Positions 33,769 to 45,739 of a stretch of DNA of 64,000 bases are shown here, in pieces. The stretch lies in NCBI RefSeq assembly GCF_905220565.1, contig NC_059402.1, positions 3,721,501 to 3,785,500 on the forward strand, given 5' to 3'. A model generated the notes under the pieces. It was not told the origin of the DNA, searched no databases, and saw nothing but the letters and a program-made list of their open reading frames with translations. Positions within the stretch are counted from its first letter, which is position 1. Each line of letters begins with the position of its first letter. Origin of the DNA: Melitaea cinxia (lineage: Eukaryota; Arthropoda; Insecta; Lepidoptera; Nymphalidae). Position numbers and translations under genes: made by a program.

Positions 33769-33868
33769 TGTGTTCATTAGGTCCGTCAAAATTATATCTA
33801 TAGCTTAGTACAACTTTTTATACCAACAATTAAAATCAAACATTTTAATAGTACACATATTGCTTTTA

Positions 33869-34037
33869 TCTATATATAAATAAAAATGAATGTTGCTAAG
33901 CGCATAACTCGAGAACGGTTCGACCAATTCGGCTAATTTACTTTTTTGTATGTTCCTTAAGGTCCACGGAAGGTTTTAATACAGTTTTTTTTTTTACTTT
34001 TAACTTCTGAGAGAATAAAGTCTGTCCGGGCAGCTAG
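33869..34037 (+). mobile_element. Non-autonomous Helitron, both ends present
   Basis: It starts TCTATATATAAATAAAAATG with A before it and ends GTCCGGGCAGCTAG with T after it, so it sits between A and T with no target duplication. The interior has AGCGCATAACTCGAGAACGG, CCAATTCGGCTAATTT and GTCCACGGAAGGTTTTAATA. It has no coding capacity. Related copies: 2727-2859 (truncated) and 44914-45096. Confidence 0.75.
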
Positions 34038-34094
34038 TTTGTAATATAACATGTTTTAGAAATGATGTATATATTTATTATTATTATATTACAT

Positions 34095-34230
34095 CCGTTC
34101 TGGTAAATTAAAGTCAGTTGTTGCAATTTCGACTCCCGCTAGGGGACTTTGGTTACTTTTATTTGCACAAACATTTGTTCTGGTTGATATATGTATATTA
34201 CTCTGAGAATACGCAAAGCCATCGGGAATG
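34095..34230 (+). mobile_element. Decayed SINE head
   Basis: GTTCTGGTAAATTAAAGTCAG and GTTGCAATTTCGACTCCCGC look like diverged A- and B-box regions, followed by ACAAACATTTGTTCTGGTTG as in other SINE bodies. Confidence 0.4.
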
Positions 34231-34326
34231 TAAATTACTAACTTAATATAGCTGATACAAATTTCAGAGAGAACCAGACTAACCCTACAGAAATCTGAAA
34301 CTATAATCAGTATTTATATGAAAAGA

Positions 34327-34925
34327 CTAGCTGCTGCCCGCGACATCGTCCGCGTGAAACGTTTAAAGGGGAACAGTTCTGTCATACATGGTTTTTGCGA
34401 AACTTTAACTGTTGAATAACACTCTCGATTTTGAAAGATTCTTCATTGGTGCTCCGCTCCTAATGGTCTTAGCGTGATGATATATAGCTTATATCCTTTC
34501 TCGATAAATGGGCCATTCTAACACTGTTTTTTTTTTAACCGGACTAGTAGTGCTACTAGTTAGTAGTGTACTAGTGTGTGGTTACGGCATTAAAGAATAT
34601 AGCCACCCCCTTTCTTCCTGTGGGTGTCGTAAGAGGCGACTAAGGGATAATACAATTCCACTACTACCTTGGCACTTAAAAAGCCTACCGATGGCGGGAT
34701 AAGCATCCAACTGCTGGGTTTGAAATACACAGGCCGAAGACATGCAGCAGCGTCTTCGGCCTGTGTCTTCGTCACGCCATTTTTGGCGTGAACTTGTGGA
34801 GCCCTATATCCAGTAGTGGACTGCGAAAGGCTACTGCGAAGTGGTGAGTAGTTCCCGAGATTATGAGCGCGTTCAAGCTAAAAAAAAAACAAACAAACTC
34901 TTCAGCTTTATAATATTAGTATAGA
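34327..34925 (-). mobile_element. Non-autonomous Helitron carrying a nested retroelement
   Basis: On the minus strand it begins TCTATACTAATATTATAAAG (right edge, T at 34926 follows on the plus strand) and ends GGGCAGCAGCTAG at 34327. The same ends occur in the 138-bp copy at 14946-15083. An RTE-tailed element (about 34570-34845) interrupts it. Confidence 0.7.
34570..34845 (+). mobile_element. RTE-tailed non-autonomous retroelement nested in a Helitron
   Basis: Plus-strand order: GTGTGTGGTTACGGCATTAA, AATATAGCCACCCCC, GTGTCGTAAGAGGCGACTAA, ACCGATGGCGGGATAAGC, GAAATACACAGGCCGAAGAC, GCCATTTTTGGCGTGAAC and the 3' tail ATCCAGTAGTGGACTGCG. The middle (GCAGCAGCGTCTTCGGCCTG) is partly duplicated compared with 13172-13530, and the CACCAACCCGCC part is missing. 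Confidence 0.7.
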
Positions 34926-34929
34926 TGTC

Positions 34930-37070
34930 ATAAAATAATAAGGAAATTGTTAAAAAAATTATATCTAGTTATAATTATTTTAATAAAAGGTTAACATTTA
35001 CAAAGAAGAAACGTGTGTATTTTATTTTACATTCAATGTGAACACGGCTGTGGATCGCTGTTAAAAGCTTTTACTGCTATTATGGGTTTGTTTTTACCGT
35101 ACATCGGTAAAAAGTTAAATGTTTTAATCCATTTGCACCTGCTTTTATGACGTTAGCTCGTACTAAATATTCTATAAATATTTACAGATATATCTGTTTC
35201 GTTACAAATTTTAACTGTTTTGGTTTTTTTGGAGTATATTTATTTATTGAAAATTTATAAGCATACTAAACGCGAGTGAGATTTTGTTCAATTTTATATA
35301 CGTCAAAATACAAATAAATGGTGTCATATAGAAAAACCAGGTACTTGCTTTTGTTATATTTTTATTAATATAAAAAATACAATACATAATGGTTGAGTCT
35401 TCCCAGTAAGCGGTCATGGACACTTGTTGGGGAATCCCATTTATAACACAGATTTAGAGACTTGTTATTATGGTACAGATAGTAAAAAATTGTAACATAA
35501 TAAAACTAAGCTATTTAAATATCTTCTCCGCCAGACGATGTGCATCTGTTATTATTTCTTAACTACGCGTACTTTCAGGAATACCCTATGATTACTTTCG
35601 TTAACACTTTATTATAATTATTTTTATCATCATAAGTAAGAAATATGAATCAATAACGTAACAACCTGTAGAAAATATGAGTCATAAACAAGGTGCGTTC
35701 ATAATTTACTTTTATACTGCCAGTACTATTCCGATAATTCTGTTTTAAATATACACATTTGAAAATATTATGACTAAAACCTACATTTAATAGAATTAAT
35801 GCTTAATAATTATTAATAAAATGGGATGGTATATCGTGCTGTTAATTACAACACTATTCTAATTATTTCTAAATAATTAAACTTGTAAAATAAGTTTAAT
35901 AATTTGTAAAATAAGGTTACATTGAGATTGATTTAACACATAATATCCTTATTATATTTTTATTTAAAAAAAAAACTTCATCGATTCTGAAGATCGAATC
36001 GTCAAGGGTTTTGTAAGGGTTTTTTAAAGCAAAAAGTATGGTAAAGCATTTGTCTTAATAAATGTAATAGGATGGCTTTGATTTTGATTCAAATACAAGG
36101 CCAAGTTTTAAATTTGACCACTAAAGCGGGTTGAAAAAAATGACTCAATATATTTTATATTAAACTCTCGCTGAAACCATTTCAGGTAAGATTTCAAACT
36201 CGTTTTAATTTTAAAAGCAACTTTTAAAAGAGTTTGAAATCCTTTTTCAACTAGATCTTTTAAATTAATTTGATGTTGATGTAATTATTAAACCCAAACG
36301 ATCAAAGATACACTTCTTTACTTAAGTAGATTAATTTGCCAAATAATGCTAAGACAAAACTTCGACCGACCCGACCCGATGTTCGATTTCGCAGCAGTCA
36401 TAGCAATTTGCTGAACGGACATGCATTCGATCCGACATATGACAAATTTTTCTATTCAGTTGATTTTAGTGTCTGTATTTTCAGATACCTAATTTTGAAG
36501 GCCGTTGCGTGTGATGCTTTTATTACCTTAAACGATATTTATTCAATTTTAATTATAAAAAAAAAACTATCTAGAATTTTCAACTCGTTTGTCAAACATA
36601 CCAACTCTTATGAGAAAGAGCAAATTGGTAAGAAGGTTAATCCACCTTAACAATCTTTTCTCATTATACTGAATATTTAGTTATCTTATAAACACTCATT
36701 TAACTACAAGGACGCAGGATTTCATTTGAAATCAGAGATGAATAATTAACTCGCAGCTTTAAACATTTACAATCAAAAACTTACTGTATCCATTACCATG
36801 TCTTCAAGCAAACAATCTTTAATTGAGTGTGACAAACGACAAACACATATCTACAACTCATTAGAGGGAATAAAACTTTATGAATTACGCGCCGTTCTTC
36901 CAGAGTTTATTAATATGCTATTTTGCTTCTACTCTAATCCCGATGCCTATATTAAAAACGACTAGTTTTTTAGCTCGCGAACTGAACAAAAAAGGTTCGG
37001 AATTCAACAGTTCGTAAGTAAAACAAATCGTTATTTGAATATTCAAATATTTAGTTTTAAACGAGTCATT
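34930..37070. other. AT-rich DNA without recognised genes
   Basis: No element ends are visible. The frame at 36336-36650 begins with a basic stretch (RPTRPDVRFRSSHSN) followed by hydrophobic sequence; I recognise no domain, and an AG-preceding pyrimidine stretch near 36480 is weak as a splice site. Confidence 0.4.
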
Positions 37071-37075
37071 TCTTA

Positions 37076-37320
37076 TCGGAATAACCAAGGTGAAATGGCA
37101 GTGGACTGATCACCTGTGTCGCAGGACTAATGACCGCTAGAGCAGACGGGTCCTGCAGTGGAGACCGCGTAATGGCAAACGTAGTCTGGGACTTGCTCCG
37201 GCCCACTGTCAACGATTTACATAAGATTGCCCGTGGTGACTGGATGGGGATTTCTGAAAACCAGGATGTTTGGCGCGAGGGGAGGCCTATGTCCAGCAGT
37301 GAACTACGATAGGATGAATT
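37076..37320 (+). pseudogene. RTE-type LINE, C-terminal end of the pol ORF (decayed)
   Basis: Translated in pieces the stretch gives KVKWQWTDHLCRRTNDR, a stop, SRRVLQWRPR, then after a frame change DLHKIARGDWMGISENQDVW and a GGCCTATGTCCAGCAGTGAA end. This is the conserved tail of RTE endonuclease-reverse transcriptase proteins (WAGHVCRR... to ...EAYVQQW). The stop and frame changes show it is dead. Its final bases are the tail shared by the small RTE-tailed elements in this window. Confidence 0.75.
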
Positions 37321-37934
37321 CACACACTTATTCACACTTTCACACACCAATGCAAAGTTGTTAGTTAATTATTCGTCTAAACCGTTCGGTTTCCCAAAAA
37401 CCGAACATAGAACATTTAAAATTAAGCCGTTTGTAAACAAAACGTAACGTTATTTTAAATATAAAAAAAGACTTAAATAAAAATGTGTTAGTTACGCAAT
37501 CGCTAACAACGATAAAGTTTTAATGAAACATTTAGTGTCCTAAAGATTTGAATGGAAACTTTAGTAGTCAAAACTTTAGTGAAGTTGTGGTTGTAAATTT
37601 TAATTAAGGCCGTTGCAGGATTTGGAAATGAGGATGATTTTTACAAACAGATGTGTCTATATGTTTCACCTCAAAGAGTCTGGCCTCATAGTGCAGGTAC
37701 AAGCAACTTGATCTCGTTTATTTATATTAATAATACCTGAAACTTTGGTTACTTTTATATTTTAATACCTGAAACTTTGGTTACTTTTTATAGGAAAAAT
37801 GTTCTAGTCTAAGATGAATATTTCCGAAATGTCACTCAACAGCTCTCTTAAAAGACAAAAAGCTTTGAAATTTAGAAAGATTTTGAAAGCTTAATGCTTC
37901 CTTTTAGCTCAAACCTAATGTATAAGACCCCGAT

Positions 37935-38030
37935 GTTCGCGATGCTTCTGTTACAGGCGTCTATAAACTACGATAATCGCTTACCATCAGGTGACCCGTA
38001 GGCTTGTTTGCCGATGCCGACCGAGTTGTA
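37935..38030 (-). repeat. Dispersed repeat fragment
   Basis: GCGATGCTTCTGTTACAGGC, GTCTATAAACTACGATAATCG and CTTACCATCAGGTGACCCG are the reverse complement of the first third of 18571-18845. Confidence 0.6.
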
Positions 38031-38129
38031 TAACGAAAAAAAAACACGTAAACACGAAAGACATTGATCGACGCTGTGGAGACAACCTTAATAGAATTTT
38101 GAAGACCGTAGACACAGCAGCAAACATTT

Positions 38130-38372
38130 ATAATTGTGTTTGCTCGCAAACGAAGAAAACTACTTCGACTTAGATCGACAAGTGATATAACGTAGATAGT
38201 CGAAAAAATAATCAAATAAATACGCATTATTAAATTGAAATCGAGTGAATAAAATAAAATAGCTTAAATTTAAATGAGAATACACAAGGAGTATTATCTT
38301 TCGATTAAAAAAGAAATCATCGAAATCGGTAGACTCAGTAAAAAAAATATGCACACATTTGAAGTGGGTTCA
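38130..38372 (-). repeat. GAAGTCGGTT-family element, decayed
   Basis: ATAATTGTGTTTGCTCGCAA and ACGAAGAAAACTACTTCGAC mark the hairpin end; ATCGAAATCGGTAGACTCAG and TTGAAGTGGGTTCAAAA mark the other. The internal CATCATCAG unit is absent. Confidence 0.6.
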
Positions 38373-38699
38373 AAATACAATATAATACTGTACACATTCA
38401 AATATTGTTTGTAATATTTTAGCTATATATTGTAATTTATATTGTATTATATTGTAATTTAGTATCACTTTCAAAATGTTGTCATTGATGTAACTGAAAG
38501 ACAATTACATGGAATATTACTTTGGAAGTATGCATACAGACTATGTTAAAGAGCTCATGTCGTCCTTGTTGGAAGCTTTGTAAAGGTCAAGGGCAAATTG
38601 CACGCATTTGTATTCACAGTGCAAATCAAACAACATTTACCGTTTTATCATAAGAAATACACCAAACACGGTATGACTCCATTATAATTATATTATGTA

Positions 38700-39035
38700 C
38701 TAGCGACCCGCCCCGGATTCGCACGGGTGCAATGCTGATACTAAATATACTACAAAATGTCTTTATATATAGTGTGAAGCTAGCTTATAGCAGGGTTATT
38801 AACATAATAACAACAACATTCAAATATGCGTCGTTAGATTACGCTCTGTTACTGCTCGTTCCCCGTAGGTGATAGCGTGATAATATGTAGCCTATATGTT
38901 GACCCGACTTCTTAATAATATTCGTGCCAAATTTGAAGTAAATCCATGCAGTACTTTTTGAGTTTATCGCGGACATACATACAGAAAAACAGACAAACAG
39001 ACAAAAATTCTAAAAACTATATTTTTGGCTTCGGT
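38700..39035 (-). mobile_element. Non-autonomous Helitron, another family
   Basis: CTAGCGACCCGCCCCGGATT at the left is the reverse complement of a Helitron 3' end with A outside it. The body has CGTTCCCCGTAGGTGATAGC and GTGATAATATGTAGCCTATA, then ATGCAGTACTTTTTGAG and AACAGACAAACAGACAAAAA. The other terminus is not clearly placed. It shares its GGGTCGCTAG end with 57063-57351. Confidence 0.6.
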
Positions 39036-39839
39036 ATCGATAGATCACACCCCAAGTATTCTTTTAAAATAATATTCAATGTACAGTTTTGACTTTCCTA
39101 CCATTTTATTATATTATCTTATGATCTTATGATAATAAAAATGAGTCTCTGAAACGTGCGTATGAATATTTCCGAATGTCTAAACTAGCCTTTTTTGTGT
39201 TCGTTATAACCAAGACAAGGTTTGTAAAAAAATATGACGGTATAAAGTTAGCTAGGTTAGCTATAGTGTATCATATTTTATGACTACATATATTAAGAGC
39301 CATTTCACAAAAATCGGTAACAATCCGCGAAATTGTAATATTTTGACGTCGTTAATCTCAGTGTTGGATGCAATAATGTAATTTATATTCTTGAAATATA
39401 ATAGAGCAACCTTTGTTGTAGTCCATAGTCAGATCAGAATTTTGATTTATATTATGTGTATAAAATTATTAACCTTTTCATCAGCCTCCTCCCTGGGTAA
39501 ACGGTCGCAATGTATACTTTGAAGTCCTACTTTTCAATAACCTCTACGTTGAAACCATTTTAAAAAAATATCATAATATGTGGAATATAATTTTGTTGTC
39601 CACTATCATAGATTTTTATTCCATTTGTATCTCTATTAAACGATAAAAAAAAATTAAAGTTACGAATATTTTCCAAATAAGTACAATTTTAAAAGCGATA
39701 TTTCTCTTAGAAAACTAAGAAATTTTAACGAACTATCTTCATCAAAGTAAACTTACATCATTAAGGAATACAAAAAAAATAATTAAAAGAGGTAATTATT
39801 TTTAATACATTTTATATTAAATAATAAAAAGATAGTATA

Positions 39840-39985
39840 TATTGCCACGCATCAAGCCCGGTAAATCAGTCGAGCGCTAGCGCTCTTAAAGGTAAGGTCC
39901 ACGCCAAATTCTGCGCAGCCGTCTCTTTCGCTCACACGCGCCAAGCGCCTGTTGTTATAGCGGATAAAACGCATTTGATACTTTC
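39840..39985. promoter_or_regulatory. GC-rich island with 14-bp palindrome; possible promoter
   Basis: GAGCGCTAGCGCTC (39872-39885) is a perfect palindrome. It is followed by GGTAAGGTCCACGCC, TCTGCGCAGCCG, TCTCTTTCGCTCACACGCGC and CAAGCGCCTGTTG, sharply GC-richer than the AT-rich surroundings. Clusters of this kind resemble insect housekeeping promoters, but a repeat fragment is equally possible and no transcript can be seen. Confidence 0.3.
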
Positions 39986-40427
39986 ATAATAAAATATAAA
40001 TAAAATAAACATATTACGAAAATGACTGTAAAATAATATAATGATAATTTCTGTAAACAGATGGATAGTTTAATTTTCTTTTCTCACACTATCAATACAA
40101 ATAGGCATTTCAATCTGTTTGTCTTGTTATTTGTTAATTAATATGTTTGTCGGTGTCGATGTCATTAAATGCTTTTTTATTCATATCGTAAATATTAGAT
40201 TCATTCGTAAATTGAAAAAACTAAATCAATTTAAAAAAATTGTTTCATAAAATTGATTTTTTTAATTTTATTTTAAATTTATTGACTGTTGTTATATAAC
40301 ATACTTGAAATTTTTAACAAATTAATTATGTAAAAAACATTTTATACCATAGTTATAATTTTTATTATACATCAGAAAATGATCACGATGGTCTTTTGGT
40401 TGTCACACTATACGTACTAGCACAAAG

Positions 40428-40455
40428 ATCGCGCGGCTCGTACGACTCGCGCGAT
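40428..40455. other. Imperfect 28-bp GC-rich palindrome
   Basis: ATCGCGCG, GC, TCGTACGA, CT, CGCGCGAT: the 8-bp arms and the 8-bp core are each exactly symmetrical, with only the two dinucleotide spacers breaking symmetry. It is embedded in AT-rich DNA. Confidence 0.75.
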
Positions 40456-40967
40456 GCGACCAAATTTACCTAAACTTGCAGAGCGTAAAATTGTGAAATG
40501 GCTCTTAATGTTTAAAACACACATATGACAGTATGATAAGACAACTTTACACTGCAAAATCGTAAACCTATATTTGCGGTTTAATATACTTGTTTTAAAT
40601 GAGCTTGAAGGTTCTAATAAATTAACAGCTGTAAAAGTAAAGCAGAGGCTATTAACGTCAAATAATATGAAAAACTGTAATTGCGGGTAAAACGAGGACG
40701 TTAGTAAGGATGACGGGAGTGCCACAAGGTAGCGCTTTGTTTAACATTTACACTAACCGCTGTTTTTCACATTATTTATTCAAAAGTAACAATGCTTTTG
40801 CTGTAACATAATTAACAATACACATTTTATATACTTCAGTAACTTTGTCCAAAATGATTACATTGTATAAGAACTCTTTTTCAAAAGCCAATATTATTTA
40901 TTATACTTACAGAAAACTGTTCAATCTTATTATTCTAATTAGTTTATGACATAATATTTAATCGGTC

Positions 40968-41125
40968 CCGTTTGCTATCATAAACCTGATAGCGATCGCT
41001 ACTCATAGTCAGGAATATATTCGCACACCCGCATTGGAGCAGCGTAGTGGATTAAGCTCTGATCCGTCTCCTACATGGGGTAAGAGGCCTAGAGCATTGG
41101 GATATTATAGACTGAAGCGTAGCGT
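40968..41125 (+). mobile_element. SINE, 3' part
   Basis: GGTCCCGTTTGCTATC, CTGATAGCGATCGCTACTCA, GCATTGGAGCAGCGTAGTGG, CCTACATGGGGTAAGAGGCC and GGGATATTATAGACTGAAGC match the 3' half of 26212-26575. The head is missing. Confidence 0.75.
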
Positions 41126-41244
41126 ATAATTTTTAATTGTGATTAATGGAGTTCATTAAAACCAAAGATAACACTTGATTTTGTATATGTCACGTTGAAT
41201 AAAGAGTACCCCATCTTATCTTTTTTTGACAGCTTAGAATATAA

Positions 41245-41520
41245 CTGGCTGATCCAGCAAACGTTGTTTTGTCATATATATTATGAAAATTTAGTGTTGT
41301 ATGTATTTTTTGATGCTAAATCATAATAAAATAATAATAAAATAAATTATCAAAATATATAAAAAAAAATTAGGAGTGGACTCACCCTTAACATTTAGGG
41401 GGATGAAAAATAGACAATGCAAATAGACAATATGCCATACAAAATTTGATGAGAATCGGTCAAGCCGTTTCGGAGGAGTTTAACAACAAACACCGCGACA
41501 CGAGAACTTTATATATAAGA
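41245..41520 (-). mobile_element. Non-autonomous Helitron (TCTTATATATAAAG family)
   Basis: Minus strand: starts TCTTATATATAAAGTTCTCG, continues GTGTCGCGGTGTTTG, CCTCCGAAACGGCTTGACCG and GGATGAAAAATAG-complement blocks, and ends GCTGGATCAGCCAG where CTAG has become CCAG. The plus-strand base after the 5' edge is T (41521). The other copy is at 49851-50050. Confidence 0.65.
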
Positions 41521-41529
41521 TATTAAGTT

Positions 41530-43490
41530 ATAGATTAGTTTATATAAAAAGGATACAAGTGAATAAGTAGACAAAATAAAAAAATAGTTTTAGCAAAACT
41601 TCGACAATATTTCATCATTTATTATTTTGTTTGTTTATTTTTCCTTTGATGAATTTATAGGCAATCTATCTAGAACTAGGCTATCTATACAGTGGCACAA
41701 GTTGACTTTACTGTGAATCATAAATCATACAATGACCTTTATGTGATATAAATCTATTGAAATAAAATTATTTCGTGAAAATGACTGATAAAATATATAA
41801 ACCACAATGGCATATACAATTTCAAGACTAACGCTTAATGATTTCCTTATTAGTTTATTTTTTTAAACTGTTAAACCTGCTGTTGCAATCACACCATCAC
41901 AATACTTGTTTTTGATAATTTTGATAATCTACTAACCGGACGAGATCATGATCGCTTTATTACGCCACTGAATAAGTTAATCATGCTTTCATTAATACTG
42001 CCTCAACAAAAAAAATATAAATAAATATTTTTCTATTATGACAATTATAACGCTAGACAGAGCGTAAGTTTTATTATTTCACGCCTTTCACGTTGTTTTT
42101 TTTTTTTTTTAATAATCTCAAAATGTGTAGAATAACAATGAACAGGTTTCGCAATAAGTAACTGAATATAATTTTTAATTCACAATAAAATAGCTTAAAC
42201 ATCTCGTCATCTCATCTCTCGTCAACTTATAATCTGTAAAAAAAAAATATTTAACAGAGGGTGTGTGTTCCTGCGGTAAGTAAGGTGAAGAGCTTCTGGG
42301 GAGGATCAAAGGTAGGGTTGCGCACTATCGATAATTCTGGTGTTGCAAGTCTATAGGATATAGTAATCGCTTATTAAGTGAGTCGTAAGTTAGTTTGCAG
42401 CCCTAGTTCTATTTTTAAAAAATCTAAAAAAAATGTAGTCAACGAAATCTATGTAATATATGTATGTACATTGTTTATCATCCACGCAATAAATTCCTCG
42501 GGCTCTAGAAGTAAATTAAGGCTGGCGGCGCTCCTTGAATGTGAGATGCGTGGCTCGCCTTGACCTTCCTACGAGAAATATTTCACTTGATAGCTTTGTT
42601 ATATGAGGAACGTTTATTTCATATGATACTGCGTACGATACGCAAATAACAATGAAATATAAATGTCTGAAGATACTGTAATTTCCCAAGATTTCTTCGA
42701 AGCTTCCGGTATATAATCACCTCATACCTCATTCGTATTTTTAACGGTATTATAGTAGTACGTAATAATAATTATAACCACTCTAATGCTTTAATGGCCC
42801 GTTGTGATTTCTATTTTGTGGTCCTATTTTTTCCGAGATCGTGGTTTTGATTCTCATCACCTTGTTAATAAATGTCGTGTCAATGTAAAATCTTTGTTAG
42901 ACCCTAACCGATATAATACCGATAATTATGTAAAGATTAATAATATTTATTATTGAATTTATCAACTTAACAAAATATGAATAATTTAACTCATATACTC
43001 GTATAGATTGAACAGTTAAAATTATGATAGCGTCTGTGTTTCCGGAAAACTATAGCCTGGGTCATAGCCATATATCTTTAAGTCGCGAGTGAATAGGATA
43101 CTTCTAGATAAGCGTGCCCCATCTTAGATCGCATTTTCACTTATCATTAGGTGAAATAGTTGTCAAACGATTGAACAATACAATAATATTTTACTACATA
43201 TCACCAAGACACTAATAATAATAGTGACGAACAAGGAAACATGCACGAGTACAAAGGTCATCTTAACGCTAAGAAAACGATTTCTTCCAGACCAATCTGG
43301 GTATATTATTTTTTGGTATGTTATTATTTCCACATTGGCCATGGCTTAGAAGAAACAGAACAAAAAGCATGGAAAAATTACCGAGTGACGATATATACAA
43401 ATAGTAAACAAAAGCGCAATATGTAAATTAATTTTAATATTATTTTCGAAATTATTATACACAGTCACTGCTCAACCATTCATACACGGT
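41530..43490. other. AT-rich DNA with repeat fragments; no gene recognised
   Basis: Besides the listed fragment at 42258-42410, a decayed SINE head is visible near 42795-42870 (ATGGCCCGTTGTGATTTC, GATCGTGGTTTTGATTCTC). A repeat at 43246-43300 (AAAGGTCATCTTAACGC, CGATTTCTTCCAGACC) is also found near 52155-52195. Confidence 0.45.
42258..42410 (-). repeat. Dispersed repeat fragment, diverged
   Basis: GTGTTCCTGCGGTAAGTAAG, GTGAAGAGCTTCTGGGGAGG, GGTTGCGCACTATCG and GGTGTTGCAAGTCTATAGG follow the reverse-complement order of 18571-18845. Confidence 0.5.
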
Positions 43491-43492
43491 TA

Positions 43493-43708
43493 CACTTCAG
43501 CCTATAATATCCCACTGCTGGACATAGGCTCTTTCCCCATGTAGGAGAAAGAAGCTTAACCCACCACGCTGCTGCACTGCGGGTTGGCGGATATATTCCC
43601 TACTATGAGTAACGATCGCTATCAGGTGTACATGATAATAACCGGGACCGACGGCGTAACGTGCTCTCCGAGGCACGTTGGGAAGACCCACGAGGACTAC
43701 ATACACGG
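43493..43708 (-). mobile_element. SINE, 3' part
   Basis: CTTCAGCCTATAATATCCCA, CTGCTGGACATAGGCTC, ACCACGCTGCTGCACTGCGG, GAGTAACGATCGCTATCAGG, GGACCGACGGCGTAACGTGC and CACGTTGGGAAGACCCACG are the 3' body of the main family on the minus strand. The tRNA-like head is missing. Confidence 0.75.
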
Positions 43709-43769
43709 TCAAATTAATATAATGGTGTCCTTATTATCTAGATAAAGGTTTATAAATTAATATTGACAA

Positions 43770-43770
<1 letters not shown>

Positions 43771-43841
<71 letters not shown>
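43771..43841. repeat. (TA)n microsatellite, about 35 units
   Basis: An uninterrupted TA run of about 71 bp. It is self-complementary and likely to be length-variable and slippage-prone. Confidence 0.95.
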
Positions 43842-43844
<3 letters not shown>

Positions 43845-44460
43845 AAATATGTAGTCTAAGTAAAAAATGTTTGTAATAAAACATTTTACAATGGAATGGT
43901 TTAAAATTCAGAAAATGGAACATCACGAACTAAAATGTAACAGTCAAAAGCAGGTGTCATTAAAAGTGATGAACTATTTTTGAGCATAGATCAAGGGTCT
44001 CCAATAATCTTAATAAAGTTTTTCTAAAAATAAAAATTAACAAAGTTGATCAAAATATGTTAAATTAACATTTTAAAATGTCGCCATGGAAGTTCCACAA
44101 AATACTGTTTGTCCTGTTAGCAAGTACTAAATAAAATAAATAAAAACCGTTAATATTTTTATATATTATTATTAGTCATGACGTGCTTCCAGCAAAATTG
44201 ACCACAGTCTCCGTCGTCATTTATTATAGCCTGTAATCTTACAATCAGGTGCTAAGCGACCAATTTGCGGAGAACGTGCACCAACGGGCCGGCTCTAGGG
44301 GACAATAAATCTTCTATTAGACTCGGTTACCATCTGGTACCGCCAACAGGAACAATGTGACTTAGTTAAGCATATTCATATTTTTTATTATTATTATTTA
44401 TTATAATTTATAACATGATTAATAAAATGCAGATGATACACTAACACAAATACACATGGG

Positions 44461-44541
44461 TTCACGCCATTTTTGGTGCGAACTTGTGGAGGCCTATGTC
44501 AGCAGTGGACTGCGATAGGCTGCAATGGTGATGATGATGAT
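44461..44541 (+). mobile_element. RTE-tailed retroelement, 3' fragment
   Basis: GTTCACGCCATTTTTGGTGC, GAACTTGTGGAGGCCTATG, CAGCAGTGGACTGCGATAGG and CTGCAATGGTGATGATGATG give the shared 3' tail and TGA-repeat end of the family at 13172-13530. Confidence 0.75.
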
Positions 44542-44913
44542 TGATAAAAAAATCTAGTACTTTAGTATGTTTTATTTGCTTTTCAATAAAACTAAACAAC
44601 AGTTTAACGGACAAAAATTTTAAAATAAATGTTCTGACCTAAAATTAATGGTAATATACTTTTTTTACTAAAAAAAAGATTAAATATACGGAAATGCCGT
44701 CGCTACGATTTTGTTATGCAGGTGAAATTCAGTCAGCTGAACTCAAACCATTTTTCGGACCCGTAATAATTGACAAATCATTCTGGAGTATTATCAAGAA
44801 ATCCTACCACTATGTAATAAATATGAAAATTTTAATAATAGATAAACTCTGATTTGGCTAATGACAAATTTAGATATCTTACTTTCAGTTTTCGTTGACC
44901 TTATTTTACCTTA

Positions 44914-45096
44914 TCTAATATAAATAAAAATTAATGTTGCTAAGCTCATAACTCGAAAATAGCTCGACCAATTCGGCTAATTTATTTTTTTGTATGTTCC
45001 TTAAGTTCTACCGAAGGTTTTAATACTTAAAATTTTAATTTTAAAAAATAATTTATTATCAATTTTTGACAGAAAAAAGTCTGTCCGGGCAGCGAG
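44914..45096 (+). mobile_element. Non-autonomous Helitron
   Basis: It starts TCTAATATAAATAAAAATTA after an A and ends GTCCGGGCAGCGAG before a T; CTAG has mutated to CGAG. The interior matches 33869-34037 (GCTCATAACTCGAAAATAGC, GACCAATTCGGCTAATTT, CCGAAGGTTTTAATAC). Confidence 0.7.
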
Positions 45097-45739
45097 TAAC
45101 AAAATAAATATTTTTATTTCATTTCAATTTGATTTGAAAACCTCAACTATGTGAATCGCTTACAATGAAACTTCATATGCTGCATTGTCAATAAATAAAT
45201 CGATTTTTAACCCTGAACACATTACAATGTTTTATTTTATGCAATCAAATTTTCGACCTAACCGTACTTTATAGAAAATATATAATATATAACACTATAC
45301 AGCCTCTTTGTGTAAAAAGATAAGAACTATTACTCTTAAAAGGTCCACTGTGCCGGCTTTCTAGTAGCTTTATTTTATGAACCATTCCGGGAATTGACAT
45401 CAAAACGTTTAATCTTCGTGCTTCGTTTAATACGTGCTTATATTGTTAGTTTTTCTAGGGAGAAAAATGTAATAACCCAGGCATCAGTCGCGACTTTACT
45501 TACCACAAAATGATGTACACCTACTTTTTACGAAAAATTATAATAAAACTTTATTTTTCAAATTACTTTTTCAAAGTGATTAAAATCTTGTTCTCTGATA
45601 ACTAGGAAAAACCAATAAGTCAAGGACCAGTGCATTCCCAAACAGCTTTTTATATTATGTTTTAAGAAATGAGAGAAAAGAGGAAGTAAAATCACAACGA
45701 CAAGCATGCAAAACTGAAAAGGAGTATTAGTACAAATAC

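Larger units (their letters stand above)
39040..40960. other. AT-rich DNA with one GC-rich spot and one palindrome
   Basis: Outside the two features listed at 39840-39985 and 40428-40455 I see no gene-like ORF and no element ends. Confidence 0.45.

Noticed and set aside
36336..36650. Possible host exon of 104 codons
   Set aside because: No recognisable domain, weak splice context, and a composition that becomes typical of AT-rich non-coding DNA after the first 35 residues.
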